This document shows, piece after piece, positions 35,892 to 44,898 of a stretch of DNA of 64,000 nt. This DNA comes from Aequorivita sp. (GTDB taxonomy: Bacteria; Bacteroidota; Bacteroidia; Flavobacteriales; Flavobacteriaceae): NCBI GenBank assembly GCA_024637015.1, contig JAGXGE010000011.1, forward strand, positions 1 through 64,000, written 5' to 3'. Numbering within the stretch: the stretch's first letter is position 1; the number at the start of each line of letters is the position of its first letter. The translations under genes and the position numbers were made by a program. The notes under the pieces were generated by a model, which did no database searches, was not told where the DNA came from, and saw nothing but the letters and a program-made list of their open reading frames with translations.

Positions 35892-35935
35892 GTAACATTA
35901 GTTACTGACCAACCTTGATTTCTAATGTATTTTTG
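35892..35935 (+). promoter_or_regulatory. GTAAC-N4-GTTAC box and -7 element upstream of RND operon
   Basis: GTAAC-ATTA-GTTAC (35892-35905), perfect dyad; centre 29.5 bp before a perfect TATTTTTG (35928-35935). The TolC gene starts at 35955. Confidence 0.7.
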
Positions 35936-35954
35936 CATCAAATTTAATATAGCA

Positions 35955-37259
35955 ATGAAGATTAAAAATATAATTACATTAATTGGCTTGCTGCCCGTGA
36001 TAGGTTTTGCGCAGCAAACCGTGCCCATTTCCAAAGCAGAAGTGCTGGAAAAGGTGATTCAACAAAATAATAAACTAAAAATTGGGGAACAGCAAGTACT
36101 TGCCGCAAAGGGAGATTACAACCAGACCAACGCTGTGTTTCTTCCAAACATAACGGCATCGCATAGCGGAACCGCGACCACCAATCCGTTGATGGCTTTT
36201 GGTTTTAAACTGAACCAGGAAATAGTTGCCCAAGCGGATTTTGATCCGAATAAATTGAACAATCCTTCACAGATTAATCTGTTCGCTACAAAATTTGAAG
36301 TTCAGCAACCCATTATAAACGTTGACGGTATTTTTCAAAGAAAAGCTGCGAAAGCAAAATGGGAAGCAACCCAAATGCAATTGGCCCGCATGGGTGATTA
36401 TCTTTCCCTAGAAACAGAAAAGGCTTATATGCAGTTGCAATTGGCCTATAAAAGTGTTGCAGTTTTGGAAAATGCCTTAAAAGCAGCTGATGAAAACTTA
36501 CGTTTGGCGAACAATAGTTTCAAGCAAGGCTATCTTCAACAGAGTGATGTTTTAGCGGTGCAAGTGCGCGTTACCGAGGTGGAGAACCAGTTACAATACG
36601 CAAAAAGCAACGTGATAAATGCTTCAGAATATCTCGCGGTTATGATGAATGAAGAAGTTTCTGGTGTTTTGAAGCCTACGGATTCTCTAATGGTTTCTTC
36701 GGAATTAAATTCTGTTGAAAACCTTTCCAATTCCAGAGCAGATATTCAAGCAATGGAATTTGCTACGGAAGCCTACAAACAAAACTACAAAGCCGATAAA
36801 ATGACTTTTCTGCCAAGGCTGAACGCCTATGGAAGCTACGAACTTTACGATGACCAAATTTTCCAAGCAGATGCAAGTGGATATTTATTCGGTGCAGCGT
36901 TAACGTGGAACCTTTTTGAAGGCTCAAAACGCTTCGGAAAAACCCAAAAAAGTAAAGCAGAGTTCAATAAAGCAAACCTTGAGTTGGATCAATATAAAGC
37001 CGAAAGCCAATTGGAGCTTAACAAAGCAAAAAGAATGTTCCAAGACGCCAAAAATAATTTAAAATTAACTGAATTGGCCCTTGAACAATCAAAAGAAGCA
37101 CTTCGGATTCGTACCAATAGATTTGCGGAAGGTCTTGAAAGAACTACCGATTTGTTGAGTGCTGAAACACAGTTTTCACAGAAACAGTTGGAATATTTCA
37201 ACACAGTTTTTCAGCATAATTACGCTTTGGCATATTTACAATTTTTAACAAAAAATTAA
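35955..37259 (+). CDS. TolC-family outer-membrane efflux channel
   Basis: 434 residues from the ATG at 35955, which opens a signal peptide (cleaved after GFAQ). It has the two-repeat OEP structure with long coiled coils (VLEKVIQQNNKLKIGEQQVL; LAVQVRVTEVENQLQYAKSN; ALEQSKEALRIRTNRFAEGL). It is the outer-membrane channel for the adaptor and RND pump encoded directly downstream (gaps 6 and 2 bp). Confidence 0.92.
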   Translation: MKIKNIITLIGLLPVIGFAQQTVPISKAEVLEKVIQQNNKLKIGEQQVLAAKGDYNQTNAVFLPNITASHSGTATTNPLMAFGFKLNQEIVAQADFDPNKLNNPSQINLFATKFEVQQPIINVDGIFQRKAAKAKWEATQMQLARMGDYLSLETEKAYMQLQLAYKSVAVLENALKAADENLRLANNSFKQGYLQQSDVLAVQVRVTEVENQLQYAKSNVINASEYLAVMMNEEVSGVLKPTDSLMVSSELNSVENLSNSRADIQAMEFATEAYKQNYKADKMTFLPRLNAYGSYELYDDQIFQADASGYLFGAALTWNLFEGSKRFGKTQKSKAEFNKANLELDQYKAESQLELNKAKRMFQDAKNNLKLTELALEQSKEALRIRTNRFAEGLERTTDLLSAETQFSQKQLEYFNTVFQHNYALAYLQFLTKN

Positions 37260-37265
37260 TTAGAA

Positions 37266-38345
37266 ATGAAAAAAATATATACCCTACTTCTATTTTCGGC
37301 GGTTCTCAGTTTTACTGCTTGTAAAAATTCCTCAGAGGAAAAAAAAATAGATAATACACCTGCGGTACCAGTAACAGTAAGTTCGGTAGCTGCGGAAAAC
37401 AACTCACCATTTTTAACTGCAAGCGGAAAAATAGAAGCCGCAAATAGCGTAACCCTCAGTACCCGAATGATGGGGTTTGTGGATAAAGTTCACGTTAATG
37501 TGGGCGAAAAAGTTACAAAAGGGCAATTGTTAGTAAGCGTCAATAATTCTGATCTTTCTGCAAAACAAGCGCAGGCAACTGCTGGGATTACTGAAGCGCA
37601 AGCCGCTTTTAACAATACCGAAAAGGATTATCAACGCTTCCAAAATCTTTTCGCTGAAAACAGCGCAAGCCAAAAGGAACTCGATGACCAGCGGGCTCGT
37701 TATGAAATGGCAAAAGCCAGACTTGAAGGCGCAAAACAGATGAAAAACGAAGTACAGTCTCAGTTTGCCTATGTGAATCTTCGCGCTCCTTTTAACGGGA
37801 TTGTTACCAATAAATTTATTGAAGCCGGCGATATGGCAAATCCCGGCGTACCTTTGATTTCAATTGAAGGTCCAGGGAATTTTGAAGTTACTGCTTCAGT
37901 TCCTGAGAGTGAAATTTCAAAAATAAAATCTGGATCCGAAGTGCAAGTAATTGTAAAATCTTCAGATAAAATACTTCCAGGAACAGTTACCGAAGTGAGT
38001 ACTTCAGCAAAAAATACGGGTGGACAATATTTGGTAAAAGTAGTTTTAGACAAAACCGATGAGAGTATTCTTTCTGGAATGTATGCTACGGTTCAATTTC
38101 CCATTGAAAAGAAAACTGATGTTACGACGGTTTTAGTGCCAGAGGAAGCATTAGTAAAACGCGGGCAATTGACAGGAATTTATACGGTTAGCCAGAGCAA
38201 TACCGCAATGCTGCGTTGGTTGCGATTAGGCCGTACTTTCGGCGATAATGTAGAAGTGCTTTCAGGCTTGGCCGCAGATGAAAATTATATTATTTCTTCT
38301 GAAGGAAAACTATTTAACGGCGCCAAAATAACTATTAAACAATAA
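37266..38345 (+). CDS. RND efflux periplasmic adaptor (membrane fusion) lipoprotein
   Basis: 359 residues. Lipobox F-T-A-C near residue 19 anchors it in the inner membrane. It has the lipoyl half-motif (GFVDKVHVNVGEKVTKGQLLV), a helical hairpin (AQAAFNNTEKDYQRFQNLFA to QQ...QMKNEVQSQFAYV), the second lipoyl half FNGIVTNKFIEAGD and beta-barrel strands. It bridges the pump and TolC. The second gene of the operon. Confidence 0.92.
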   Translation: MKKIYTLLLFSAVLSFTACKNSSEEKKIDNTPAVPVTVSSVAAENNSPFLTASGKIEAANSVTLSTRMMGFVDKVHVNVGEKVTKGQLLVSVNNSDLSAKQAQATAGITEAQAAFNNTEKDYQRFQNLFAENSASQKELDDQRARYEMAKARLEGAKQMKNEVQSQFAYVNLRAPFNGIVTNKFIEAGDMANPGVPLISIEGPGNFEVTASVPESEISKIKSGSEVQVIVKSSDKILPGTVTEVSTSAKNTGGQYLVKVVLDKTDESILSGMYATVQFPIEKKTDVTTVLVPEEALVKRGQLTGIYTVSQSNTAMLRWLRLGRTFGDNVEVLSGLAADENYIISSEGKLFNGAKITIKQ

Positions 38346-38347
38346 TC

Positions 38348-41300
38348 ATGAAGGACGGATTTGCAGGCAAAATTGCCAAATTATTTATAGGCTCAAAGCT
38401 TACGGTGCTGTTGATGATCGTGTTTATGGTTATCGGTGTTTACAGTTCGTTTTTGATACCGCGCGAGGAAGAACCGCAAATTGATGTGGCTATGGCCGAC
38501 ATTTTTGTGGGCTACCCTGGCGCGTCCCCAACCGAAGTAGAATCCCGTGTTGTGAAACCTTTGGAAAAACTGGTTTCCAACATTCCTGGAGTAGAGTATG
38601 TGTATTCCACTTCTTCGAAAGAAGGAGCAATGGTGATTGTACAGTTTTATGTGGGTGAGGATATTGAACGCTCTTTCGTAAAGCTCTATAATGAGATGAA
38701 CAAGCATATGGATCAAATGCCTCCGGGTGTTACTATGCCACTTGTAAAACCTCGTGCTATCGATGATGTTCCAATGCTTGGAATTACACTTTGGAGCGAA
38801 AATTACAATGATTTTCAGCTGAAACAAATTGCAGATGAGCTTACGCAAGAAATTGAAAAAGTAAAGCAAGTTTCTACCACCCATAAAATTGGTGGACGAG
38901 ATCGTCAGCTAAGGGTTGTACTTGATAAAGACAAATTGGCTGCAAGTGGATTAGACTTTTTGGGTGTTGCAGAAATGATAAAGGCAAACAATCAACAAAT
39001 GAGTTCGGGCAGTTTTGACAAAAACGATACAGAATTCTTGGTTACAACCGGAAATTTCCTAAAATCTGCAACCGATGTTGAGAATTTGGTTGTTGGTGTG
39101 CAGCAGAATCAACCAATTTATTTAAAGCAAGTTGCCTATATTTTTGACGGTCCTGAAATACCTAACAAATATGTTTCCTTCGGTTTTGGTGGTGCTAGTG
39201 AAAGCACTTCCAAATACCCTTCGGAATATCCTGCCGTCACCATTTCCGTTGCAAAACGAAAAGGTGCAGATGCCATGAAAATTGCCGATGTGATTATTGA
39301 CAAAGTAGATCATTTGCGAAGCAACCTAATTCCCGATGACGTTCACGTAGAAATCACACGGAACTACGGCGAAACAGCTTCCCAAAAAGTTTCGGAACTG
39401 TTAATGCACCTTATAGGTGCCATCATAGCAGTGACGCTGGTGGTAATGCTCGCTATGGGCTGGCGTGGTGGTTTGGTGGTTTTCCTTTCAGTTCCAATTA
39501 CATTTGCGCTAACACTTTTGAGCTACTATTTACTCGATTATACTCTAAACAGAATTACGCTTTTTGCATTGGTATTCGTAACAGGTATTGTGGTGGATGA
39601 CTCTATTATTATTGCGGAAAATATGCACCGGCATTTCAAGATGAAACGCTTGCCGTTTAAGCAAGCTGCTATATATGCAATAAACGAAGTAGGAAATCCA
39701 ACCATTTTAGCAACTTTCACGGTTATTGCTTCCGTATTACCGATGGCGTTTGTGTCTGGATTGATGGGGCCCTATATGTCGCCAATGCCCATAGGAGCTT
39801 CCATTGCGATGATCCTATCGTTATTTGTAGCTTTAACTATCACGCCATATTTGGGCTATATTTTTCTTCGTGAAAAGGAGAAAAAAGGAAAAACACCGAA
39901 GCCAGAAAAATCTTTGGAGAGTACTTTCATTTACAGAATTTATTCAAAATTTGAAATGCCTTTAATCGAAAATAAAAAGACTCGTTGGATATTTCTGGGA
40001 ACTACTATAGTACTTCTTTTGGGATCTATGTTGTTGTTTTTCACAAAATCGGTTGCAGTGAAAATGCTCCCTTTCGACAATAAAAACGAAATGCAAGTGG
40101 TGATCGATATGCCCGAGGGAACTACTTTGGAACGTACGGCAGTGGTTACTCGCGAGATTGGACAATACCTTTCAACACAACCCCTCGTGGTTAATTATCA
40201 AAACTACATAGGTACTTCGGCGCCGATAACTTTCAACGGTTTGGTGCGTCATTATGACCTTCGTGGGGGTAGCAATAATGCGGATATACAAGTAAACTTG
40301 ATCGATAAGGAAGAACGGGACAAACAAAGCCACGATATAGCAAAACAAGTTCGTCCGCATATTCAGGAAATTGGGAAGAAATACGGCGCCAACGTTAAGA
40401 TAGTGGAAGTGCCACCAGGACCACCTGTACTTTCAACTATTGTAGCTGAAGTTTACGGTCCTAATTATGACCAACAAATTGCAGTTGCAAAACAACTTGA
40501 GAATATTCTAAAAGAAACGCCAGATGTTGTAGATGTAGATTGGATGGTTGAGGCAGATCAAAAGGAATACAAATTCATCATTGACAAAGAGAAAGCAATG
40601 CGCTATGGTGTTACGCCCCAACAGATTGTTTATACAATGAATATGGCACTTTCAGATAAGCCGGTAACCAATCTTTATGATGAAAACGTTGTTGACCAAG
40701 TAGGAATATTATTGGCTTTGGATGAAAAGGAAAAATCAACAATTCAGGATATTTCGCAATTAAAAATTGCTTCTAAGCAAGGCAATATGGTTTCTGTGGG
40801 CGATTTGGTAAATATTAAAGAAAGTACCTTGGCAAAGAGCATTTACCGAAAAAACCAAAAACGTGTTGTATATGTATTGGCCGATATGGCAGGAGAGCTT
40901 GAAAGTCCTGTTTACGCTATTTTGGGAATGACCGACAAGTTGAACAAAATAGAATTGCCCGCTGGCTATAAAATGAATGAGCTTTACTTGGAGCAACCTG
41001 AATTTGAAGATGATTTCACTGTGAAGTGGGATGGCGAATGGCAGATAACTTTAGAAGTATTTCGTGATTTAGGTATTGCATTTTTGGGGGTAATTATCAT
41101 TATTTATATTTTGATCGTGGGTTGGTTTCAAAACTTCAAAGCTCCTATAGTGATGATGGTTGCTATTCCTTTATCATTAATTGGAATCATACTTGGTCAT
41201 TGGGTTTTGGGTGCTTTTTTCACCGCAACTTCCTTTATTGGAATGATTGCTTTAGCGGGAATTATGGTTCGAAATTCAGTACTATTGATAGACTTCATAA

Positions 41301-41545
41301 ACCTACGAACAGCAGATGGAATCCCGCTTAAACAAGCCGTGATTGAAGCAGGTGCAGTACGAACCACGCCAATTTTATTGACTGCCGGAACTGTTGTAAT
41401 TGGAGCATTTGTAATTCTTTTTGATCCAATTTTTCAAGGTCTTGCCATTTCCTTAATGGGTGGGACTATTGTTTCCACTGTGCTAACGCTGCTTGTTGTG
41501 CCGCTAGTATATTATATGATTGAACGAAAAAACTTTAAAGAATAA
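38348..41545 (+). CDS. RND efflux permease
   Basis: 1065 residues with twelve helices in two halves and large periplasmic porter loops. Motifs include GYPGASPTEVESRVVKPLE, PPGVTMPLVKPRAIDDVPM, FVTGIVVDDSIIIAENM (TM4 D-D proton relay), and the C-half MIALAGIMVRNSVLLIDFI. The consecutive acidic pair in TM4 fits the H+ relay. The substrate is uncertain: HAE1-like drug pump or a hydrophobe exporter; no metal-binding Met clusters of CusA type are seen. Third gene, 2 bp after the adaptor. Confidence 0.92.
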   Translation: MKDGFAGKIAKLFIGSKLTVLLMIVFMVIGVYSSFLIPREEEPQIDVAMADIFVGYPGASPTEVESRVVKPLEKLVSNIPGVEYVYSTSSKEGAMVIVQFYVGEDIERSFVKLYNEMNKHMDQMPPGVTMPLVKPRAIDDVPMLGITLWSENYNDFQLKQIADELTQEIEKVKQVSTTHKIGGRDRQLRVVLDKDKLAASGLDFLGVAEMIKANNQQMSSGSFDKNDTEFLVTTGNFLKSATDVENLVVGVQQNQPIYLKQVAYIFDGPEIPNKYVSFGFGGASESTSKYPSEYPAVTISVAKRKGADAMKIADVIIDKVDHLRSNLIPDDVHVEITRNYGETASQKVSELLMHLIGAIIAVTLVVMLAMGWRGGLVVFLSVPITFALTLLSYYLLDYTLNRITLFALVFVTGIVVDDSIIIAENMHRHFKMKRLPFKQAAIYAINEVGNPTILATFTVIASVLPMAFVSGLMGPYMSPMPIGASIAMILSLFVALTITPYLGYIFLREKEKKGKTPKPEKSLESTFIYRIYSKFEMPLIENKKTRWIFLGTTIVLLLGSMLLFFTKSVAVKMLPFDNKNEMQVVIDMPEGTTLERTAVVTREIGQYLSTQPLVVNYQNYIGTSAPITFNGLVRHYDLRGGSNNADIQVNLIDKEERDKQSHDIAKQVRPHIQEIGKKYGANVKIVEVPPGPPVLSTIVAEVYGPNYDQQIAVAKQLENILKETPDVVDVDWMVEADQKEYKFIIDKEKAMRYGVTPQQIVYTMNMALSDKPVTNLYDENVVDQVGILLALDEKEKSTIQDISQLKIASKQGNMVSVGDLVNIKESTLAKSIYRKNQKRVVYVLADMAGELESPVYAILGMTDKLNKIELPAGYKMNELYLEQPEFEDDFTVKWDGEWQITLEVFRDLGIAFLGVIIIIYILIVGWFQNFKAPIVMMVAIPLSLIGIILGHWVLGAFFTATSFIGMIALAGIMVRNSVLLIDFINLRTADGIPLKQAVIEAGAVRTTPILLTAGTVVIGAFVILFDPIFQGLAISLMGGTIVSTVLTLLVVPLVYYMIERKNFKE

Positions 41546-41549
41546 AGCT

Positions 41550-41855
41550 ATGAAACTATTAATTGTAACAATTGTGGACGAATTTCAGAAAGAAGTACTG
41601 CAACTTTTCAAAAAGGCAAATATTGAGAGCTACAGTGGATCCGATATTGAAGGATTTAAAAATGCTTCTCCTTTTATGATGAACTCCAGTTGGTTTCCGT
41701 CAGAAAAAAGCGGGGCAGATAGCATCTTGTTTTTTTCTTTTACGGAAGATGAAAAAATTGATTTGTTTTTCACTTTAGTGCTACAATTCAATGAAAATTT
41801 GGAAACAAGTAATCCCATTCACGCGGTGGTTGTACCAATAGAAAGAAGCATTTAA
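41550..41855 (+). CDS. small PII/CutA-like protein of the efflux operon
   Basis: 101 residues from the ATG at 41550, 4 bp after the RND stop. MKLLIVTIVDEFQKEVLQLF, then KKANIESYSGSDIEGFK, a FFSFTEDEKIDLFFTLVLQF stretch and the terminal HAVVVPIERSI match the beta-alpha-beta ferredoxin-like fold of PII-like signalling proteins attached to transporters. No ATP-binding T-loop of GlnB is seen. Inference: a regulatory or ligand-sensing subunit of the pump. Function unproven. Confidence 0.65.
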   Translation: MKLLIVTIVDEFQKEVLQLFKKANIESYSGSDIEGFKNASPFMMNSSWFPSEKSGADSILFFSFTEDEKIDLFFTLVLQFNENLETSNPIHAVVVPIERSI

Positions 41856-41866
41856 TAAATTTTCTC

Positions 41867-41920
41867 AACTCCTCAAAGGTGCGTATTTGATTTACGTTCC
41901 TGCTCCTTTAGAGGAGTTTT
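41867..41920 (+). terminator. hairpin between the efflux operon and the DUF2892 gene
   Basis: AACTCCTCAAAGG and CCTTTAGAGGAGTT (41905-41918) pair as an imperfect 12-bp stem with a T-run after it. It may be a terminator or a short repeat element. Confidence 0.55.
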
Positions 41921-41962
41921 AAGAAAAAATCACATAAATTTTAAACTTTAAATTTTAATACA

Positions 41963-42169
41963 ATGATTAACAGATATATTAGGGCAATTGCCGGAACTTT
42001 TATTTTGATCAGTCTTATTTTGGCTATTTACATGAATATAAACTGGCTGTGGTTCACCGCTTTTGTAGGTGCAAATTTGCTTCAATCTTCCATTACAAAA
42101 TGGTGCTTGATGGAAAAAATCCTAAAGAAGCTTGGTGTAAAAGATGAAAAAGAAAGTTGCTGCGCATAG
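41963..42169 (+). CDS. DUF2892 small membrane protein
   Basis: 68 residues: two hydrophobic segments (AGTFILISLILAIYM and WLWFTAFVGANLLQSSI) and a Cys-containing W-C-L-M segment, then a Lys/Glu-rich tail ending in E-S-C-C-A. This is the DUF2892 (YgaP transmembrane-like) domain, often found with sulfur-transfer or rhodanese genes. The terminal Cys pair is notable. A strong hairpin follows. Confidence 0.8.
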   Translation: MINRYIRAIAGTFILISLILAIYMNINWLWFTAFVGANLLQSSITKWCLMEKILKKLGVKDEKESCCA

Positions 42170-42194
42170 GTGGTAACCTTCAATAATTTGCTTT

Positions 42195-42232
42195 AAAAAT
42201 CCTGTTTACATAAACTATGTAACAGGATTTTT
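42195..42232 (+). terminator. Rho-independent terminator after DUF2892 gene
   Basis: AAAAATCCTGTTTACATA pairs with TATGTAACAGGATTTTT around a short loop; a strong stem with A and T flanks. Confidence 0.85.
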
Positions 42233-42255
42233 GGCTTTAGAAAACAAATTTATAT

Positions 42256-42299
42256 ATGACTTTGGTCATTTTAAAACCTACAAATATTGAATATATTTG
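42256..42299 (+). promoter_or_regulatory. FNR-like box and -7 element upstream of HPF-Usp unit
   Basis: ATGAC-TTTG-GTCAT (42256-42269), perfect dyad; centre 29.5 bp before a perfect TATATTTG (42292-42299). Transcription would start about 42303, upstream of the HPF ATG at 42326. Confidence 0.75.
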
Positions 42300-42325
42300 A
42301 CAAATAGAAACCAATTCAAAATATC

Positions 42326-42624
42326 ATGACAATAAACATTCAATATGTGAAAATGCCCTATAGCGAGGCGATGAACGAATATGTTGAAAAAAGCTCAAAA
42401 AACTTGCTGTTAAATATGAATGGCTTATTAGAGCTGAAGTAAGTTTTAAAATGGAAAACAACGTTTATGGAAAAGGCAACATATGTGAAATGGAACTGAG
42501 CCTTCCGGGTCCCAAAATTTTCGCAACTTCAAAAGAAACAACTTTTGAAGCAGCTGCAAAAGAAACTATTTCTGATTTGGAAAAACAACTTAAAAAACGC
42601 AAAGCAAAATTCACAACACACTAA
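42326..42624 (+). pseudogene. ribosome hibernation factor (HPF/RaiA family), single-base frameshift
   Basis: The ATG at 42326 starts MTINIQYVKMPYSEAMNEYV, which runs off frame at a run of six A (42387-42392). One extra A would restore E-K-K-L-K-K-L-A-V-K-Y-E-W and a continuous ~99-residue protein ending RKAKFTTH-stop at 42624, with YGKGNICEMELSLPGPKIF and AAAKETISDLEKQLKKRK as in HPF/RaiA proteins. As read, translation stops after ~38 codons. The defect is one base in a homopolymer, so it may be a sequencing or assembly error or a real mutation or programmed slip. The gene lies 9 bp before a Usp and behind an FNR-like box. Confidence 0.85.
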
Positions 42625-42633
42625 ACCATTTAT

Positions 42634-43470
42634 ATGAAAAAAATATTAGTTCCTGTAGATTTCTCTAAGCATTCCGAATACGCACTAGAGGTTGCTGCTA
42701 GCATTGCTAAAAAACAAAATGCTGAAATTGTTGCAGTACACATGATGGGTCTAAACGATGCCGTTTTAACTAAAGATGAAAACAAGGAAGTTTTTGAAGC
42801 GATGTATTATATGAAACTTGCAGAAAAACGCTTTGCAGAATTTTTAGATAAAGATTATTTAGAAGGGATTAAGATTACGGATACCGTTCACAACTATAAA
42901 AATTTTAGCGAGCTGAATGATTTAGCGCTTGAATTTAAAGCAGATTTGATTGTAATGGGTTCCCACGGAAGCTCAGGTTTAAAAGAAGTTTTTGTGGGAA
43001 GTAATACCGAAAAAGTTGTCCGTACTTCTGAAATTCCTGTTCTTGTTATTAAACATCACGTAGATAATTTCAACCCACAATCGGGTATATTTGCATGTGA
43101 CTTTTTGGAAAATTCGGTAGGTCCTTACAAACGCGCACAAAAATTATTTGATATTTTCGGAATTAATATGCATATGCTCTATGTGAACCTTGCGGGCGAT
43201 TTCCGAAGCACCCGTGAAATTGAAAAGCGAATCCTTATTTTTTTGAAAAGCGCTGGAGAACCAAATCCGTTGGAAATCTTGAACAAAGTGATTCAATACA
43301 ACGAATATTCTGTGGAAGCTGGAATCTTTGGCTACAGCCAAGTAAGCAATGCCGATATAATTGCCTTGCCAACACAAGGACGTCAGGGCTTAGCACACTT
43401 CTTCTCAGGAAGTATTGGTGAAGATGTGGTAAACCATTCCGATTTGCCCGTGATGACATTTAAAGTATAG
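42634..43470 (+). CDS. tandem universal stress protein (UspA family)
   Basis: 278 residues with two Usp domains. The first has an intact ATP loop G-S-H-G-(9)-G-S (VMGSHGSSGLKEVFVGS), the second a partly conserved one (TQGRQGLAHFFSGS). It begins KKILVPVDFSKHSEYAL. It is 9 bp after the HPF reading frame, so the two share the FNR-like promoter. Usps accumulate under starvation, anoxia or stress, and tandem ATP-binding ones sense the ATP level. Confidence 0.92.
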   Translation: MKKILVPVDFSKHSEYALEVAASIAKKQNAEIVAVHMMGLNDAVLTKDENKEVFEAMYYMKLAEKRFAEFLDKDYLEGIKITDTVHNYKNFSELNDLALEFKADLIVMGSHGSSGLKEVFVGSNTEKVVRTSEIPVLVIKHHVDNFNPQSGIFACDFLENSVGPYKRAQKLFDIFGINMHMLYVNLAGDFRSTREIEKRILIFLKSAGEPNPLEILNKVIQYNEYSVEAGIFGYSQVSNADIIALPTQGRQGLAHFFSGSIGEDVVNHSDLPVMTFKV

Positions 43471-43498
43471 CTAATTGCTATCGACAACAATTAGCGAG

Positions 43499-43535
43499 AA
43501 AAGCGGGAACTTCAATTATGGGTTCCTGCTTTTTT
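43499..43535. terminator. bidirectional hairpin terminator
   Basis: AAAAGCGGGAAC, a loop, then GGTTCCTGCTTTTTT, between convergent Usp (+, stop 43470) and deoD (-, stop 43539). Confidence 0.8.
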
Positions 43536-43538
43536 ATT

Positions 43539-44240
43539 TTAGAGAAGTGTATTAAGAGCTATCTCCATCATTCTTGAAAAGCTACCTTCGCGTTCATCAG
43601 CGGTAATGCTTTCTCCTGTTAACAGAGAATCCGAAATGGTCAAAATAGCCAATGCTTTCACCTTAAATTTTGCAGCGATAGTGAAAAGTCCGGCCGCTTC
43701 CATTTCTACGCAAAGCACTCCGAAATCTGCCCAATCCTTATAACTTTCGAAGTTGTCTTCGTAAAATTGATCGCTGGAAAGCACGTTTCCAGCTTTTATT
43801 GGAATATTGTTTTCCTTCGCGTAAAGCACAGCTTTCATAAACAAATCGAAATCGGCAGTAGGTGAGTAGTCACAATTTACAAAACGGGTATTATTGATTC
43901 CCGAAGTGGAAGACGCTGCCATTGCAATCACAATATCATGAAGATTGATATCCTTTTGATAAGAGCCTGCAGAACCAACCCGAATCAGATTTTTCACGCC
44001 GTAATCATTAATAAGCTCGTGGCAATAAATCAAGGTTGAAGGGATGCCCATCCCGGTACCTTGAACTGAAATTCGTTTTCCTTGAAAAGTTCCGGTATAG
44101 CCCAACATGCCACGAACGTCGTTGTAACATTTTGCATTTTCAAGAAAAGTTTCGGCAATCCATTTGGCACGCATGGGGTCGCCGGGAAGAAGAACCGATT
44201 CTGCAATTTCTCCAGGTTTGGCTTCAATATGTGTGCTCAT
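43539..44240 (-). CDS. deoD: purine-nucleoside phosphorylase, DeoD type
   Basis: 233 residues of the hexameric DeoD class: HIEAKPGEIAESVLLPGDP, GTGMGIPS, RVGSAGSY and the ECMEMEAAG-like VEMEAAGLF. It phosphorolyses purine (deoxy)ribonucleosides. Its start overlaps the end of deoC by 17 nt. With deoC and thioredoxin in one run it suggests salvage of deoxynucleosides, for example under stress-induced nucleic-acid turnover. Confidence 0.94.
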   Translation of the reverse strand: MSTHIEAKPGEIAESVLLPGDPMRAKWIAETFLENAKCYNDVRGMLGYTGTFQGKRISVQGTGMGIPSTLIYCHELINDYGVKNLIRVGSAGSYQKDINLHDIVIAMAASSTSGINNTRFVNCDYSPTADFDLFMKAVLYAKENNIPIKAGNVLSSDQFYEDNFESYKDWADFGVLCVEMEAAGLFTIAAKFKVKALAILTISDSLLTGESITADEREGSFSRMMEIALNTLL

Positions 44241-44898
44241 CTGTGTTTTTTTTGTTTTGTGAAACTATCGTTATTCCCGAAGAGGTTCCTATTCTACTAA
44301 CGCCCATATCAATATATTTTTTAGCAGTTTCGGCATCTTTTATTCCGCCAGAGGCTTTTATTTTTAAAGTGTCGCCTACTTCGTCAACCATTATTTTCAC
44401 AACGTGTTTTGTGGCGCCACTTGTTCCATAGCCTGTAGAAGTTTTTACGTAATCAGCACCAGCCTTTTTAGCTATTTGGCAGGCTATTCTTATTTCATCA
44501 TCTTTTAAATAGCAGGTTTCGAGGATTACTTTTAATGTTCGACTGCCGATTGCTTCTTTAATGGCCGCTATTTCTTCACGAACTGATTTGTGTAATTTTG
44601 CTTTTAAAAAACCTATGTTTAGCACCATGTCAATTTCATCGGCACCATCTTTTATACACTGTTCTGCTTCACAGACTTTGGCATGACAACTGCTTGAGCC
44701 TAAAGGAAAACCAACTACAGAAGCGACTTTTGCATCACTATTTTTTAATTCATTTGCAGCCAAAAAAGTATAACAACTGTTTATACAAACTGCATAAAAT
44801 CTATATTCTTTGGCTTCGTTGCAAAGCTTTACGATGTCATCTGGGGTGGCGGTGGCTTTTAATAAAGTGTGATCTATGTAGTGGCTTAGATTTATCAA
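44224..44898 (-). CDS. deoC: deoxyribose-phosphate aldolase
   Basis: 224 residues from a TTG at 44898, which overlaps the trxA stop (TTGA) and gives the usual start INLSHYIDHTLLKA; an in-frame ATG at 44961 lies inside trxA and adds non-family residues. The lysine of the Schiff base is in DYVKTSTGYG, and KASGGIKDA is the second conserved Lys. It cleaves 2-deoxyribose-5-phosphate to acetaldehyde and glyceraldehyde-3-phosphate. It is translationally coupled to trxA upstream and deoD downstream. Confidence 0.92.
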   Translation of the reverse strand: MINLSHYIDHTLLKATATPDDIVKLCNEAKEYRFYAVCINSCYTFLAANELKNSDAKVASVVGFPLGSSSCHAKVCEAEQCIKDGADEIDMVLNIGFLKAKLHKSVREEIAAIKEAIGSRTLKVILETCYLKDDEIRIACQIAKKAGADYVKTSTGYGTSGATKHVVKIMVDEVGDTLKIKASGGIKDAETAKKYIDMGVSRIGTSSGITIVSQNKKNTDEHTY

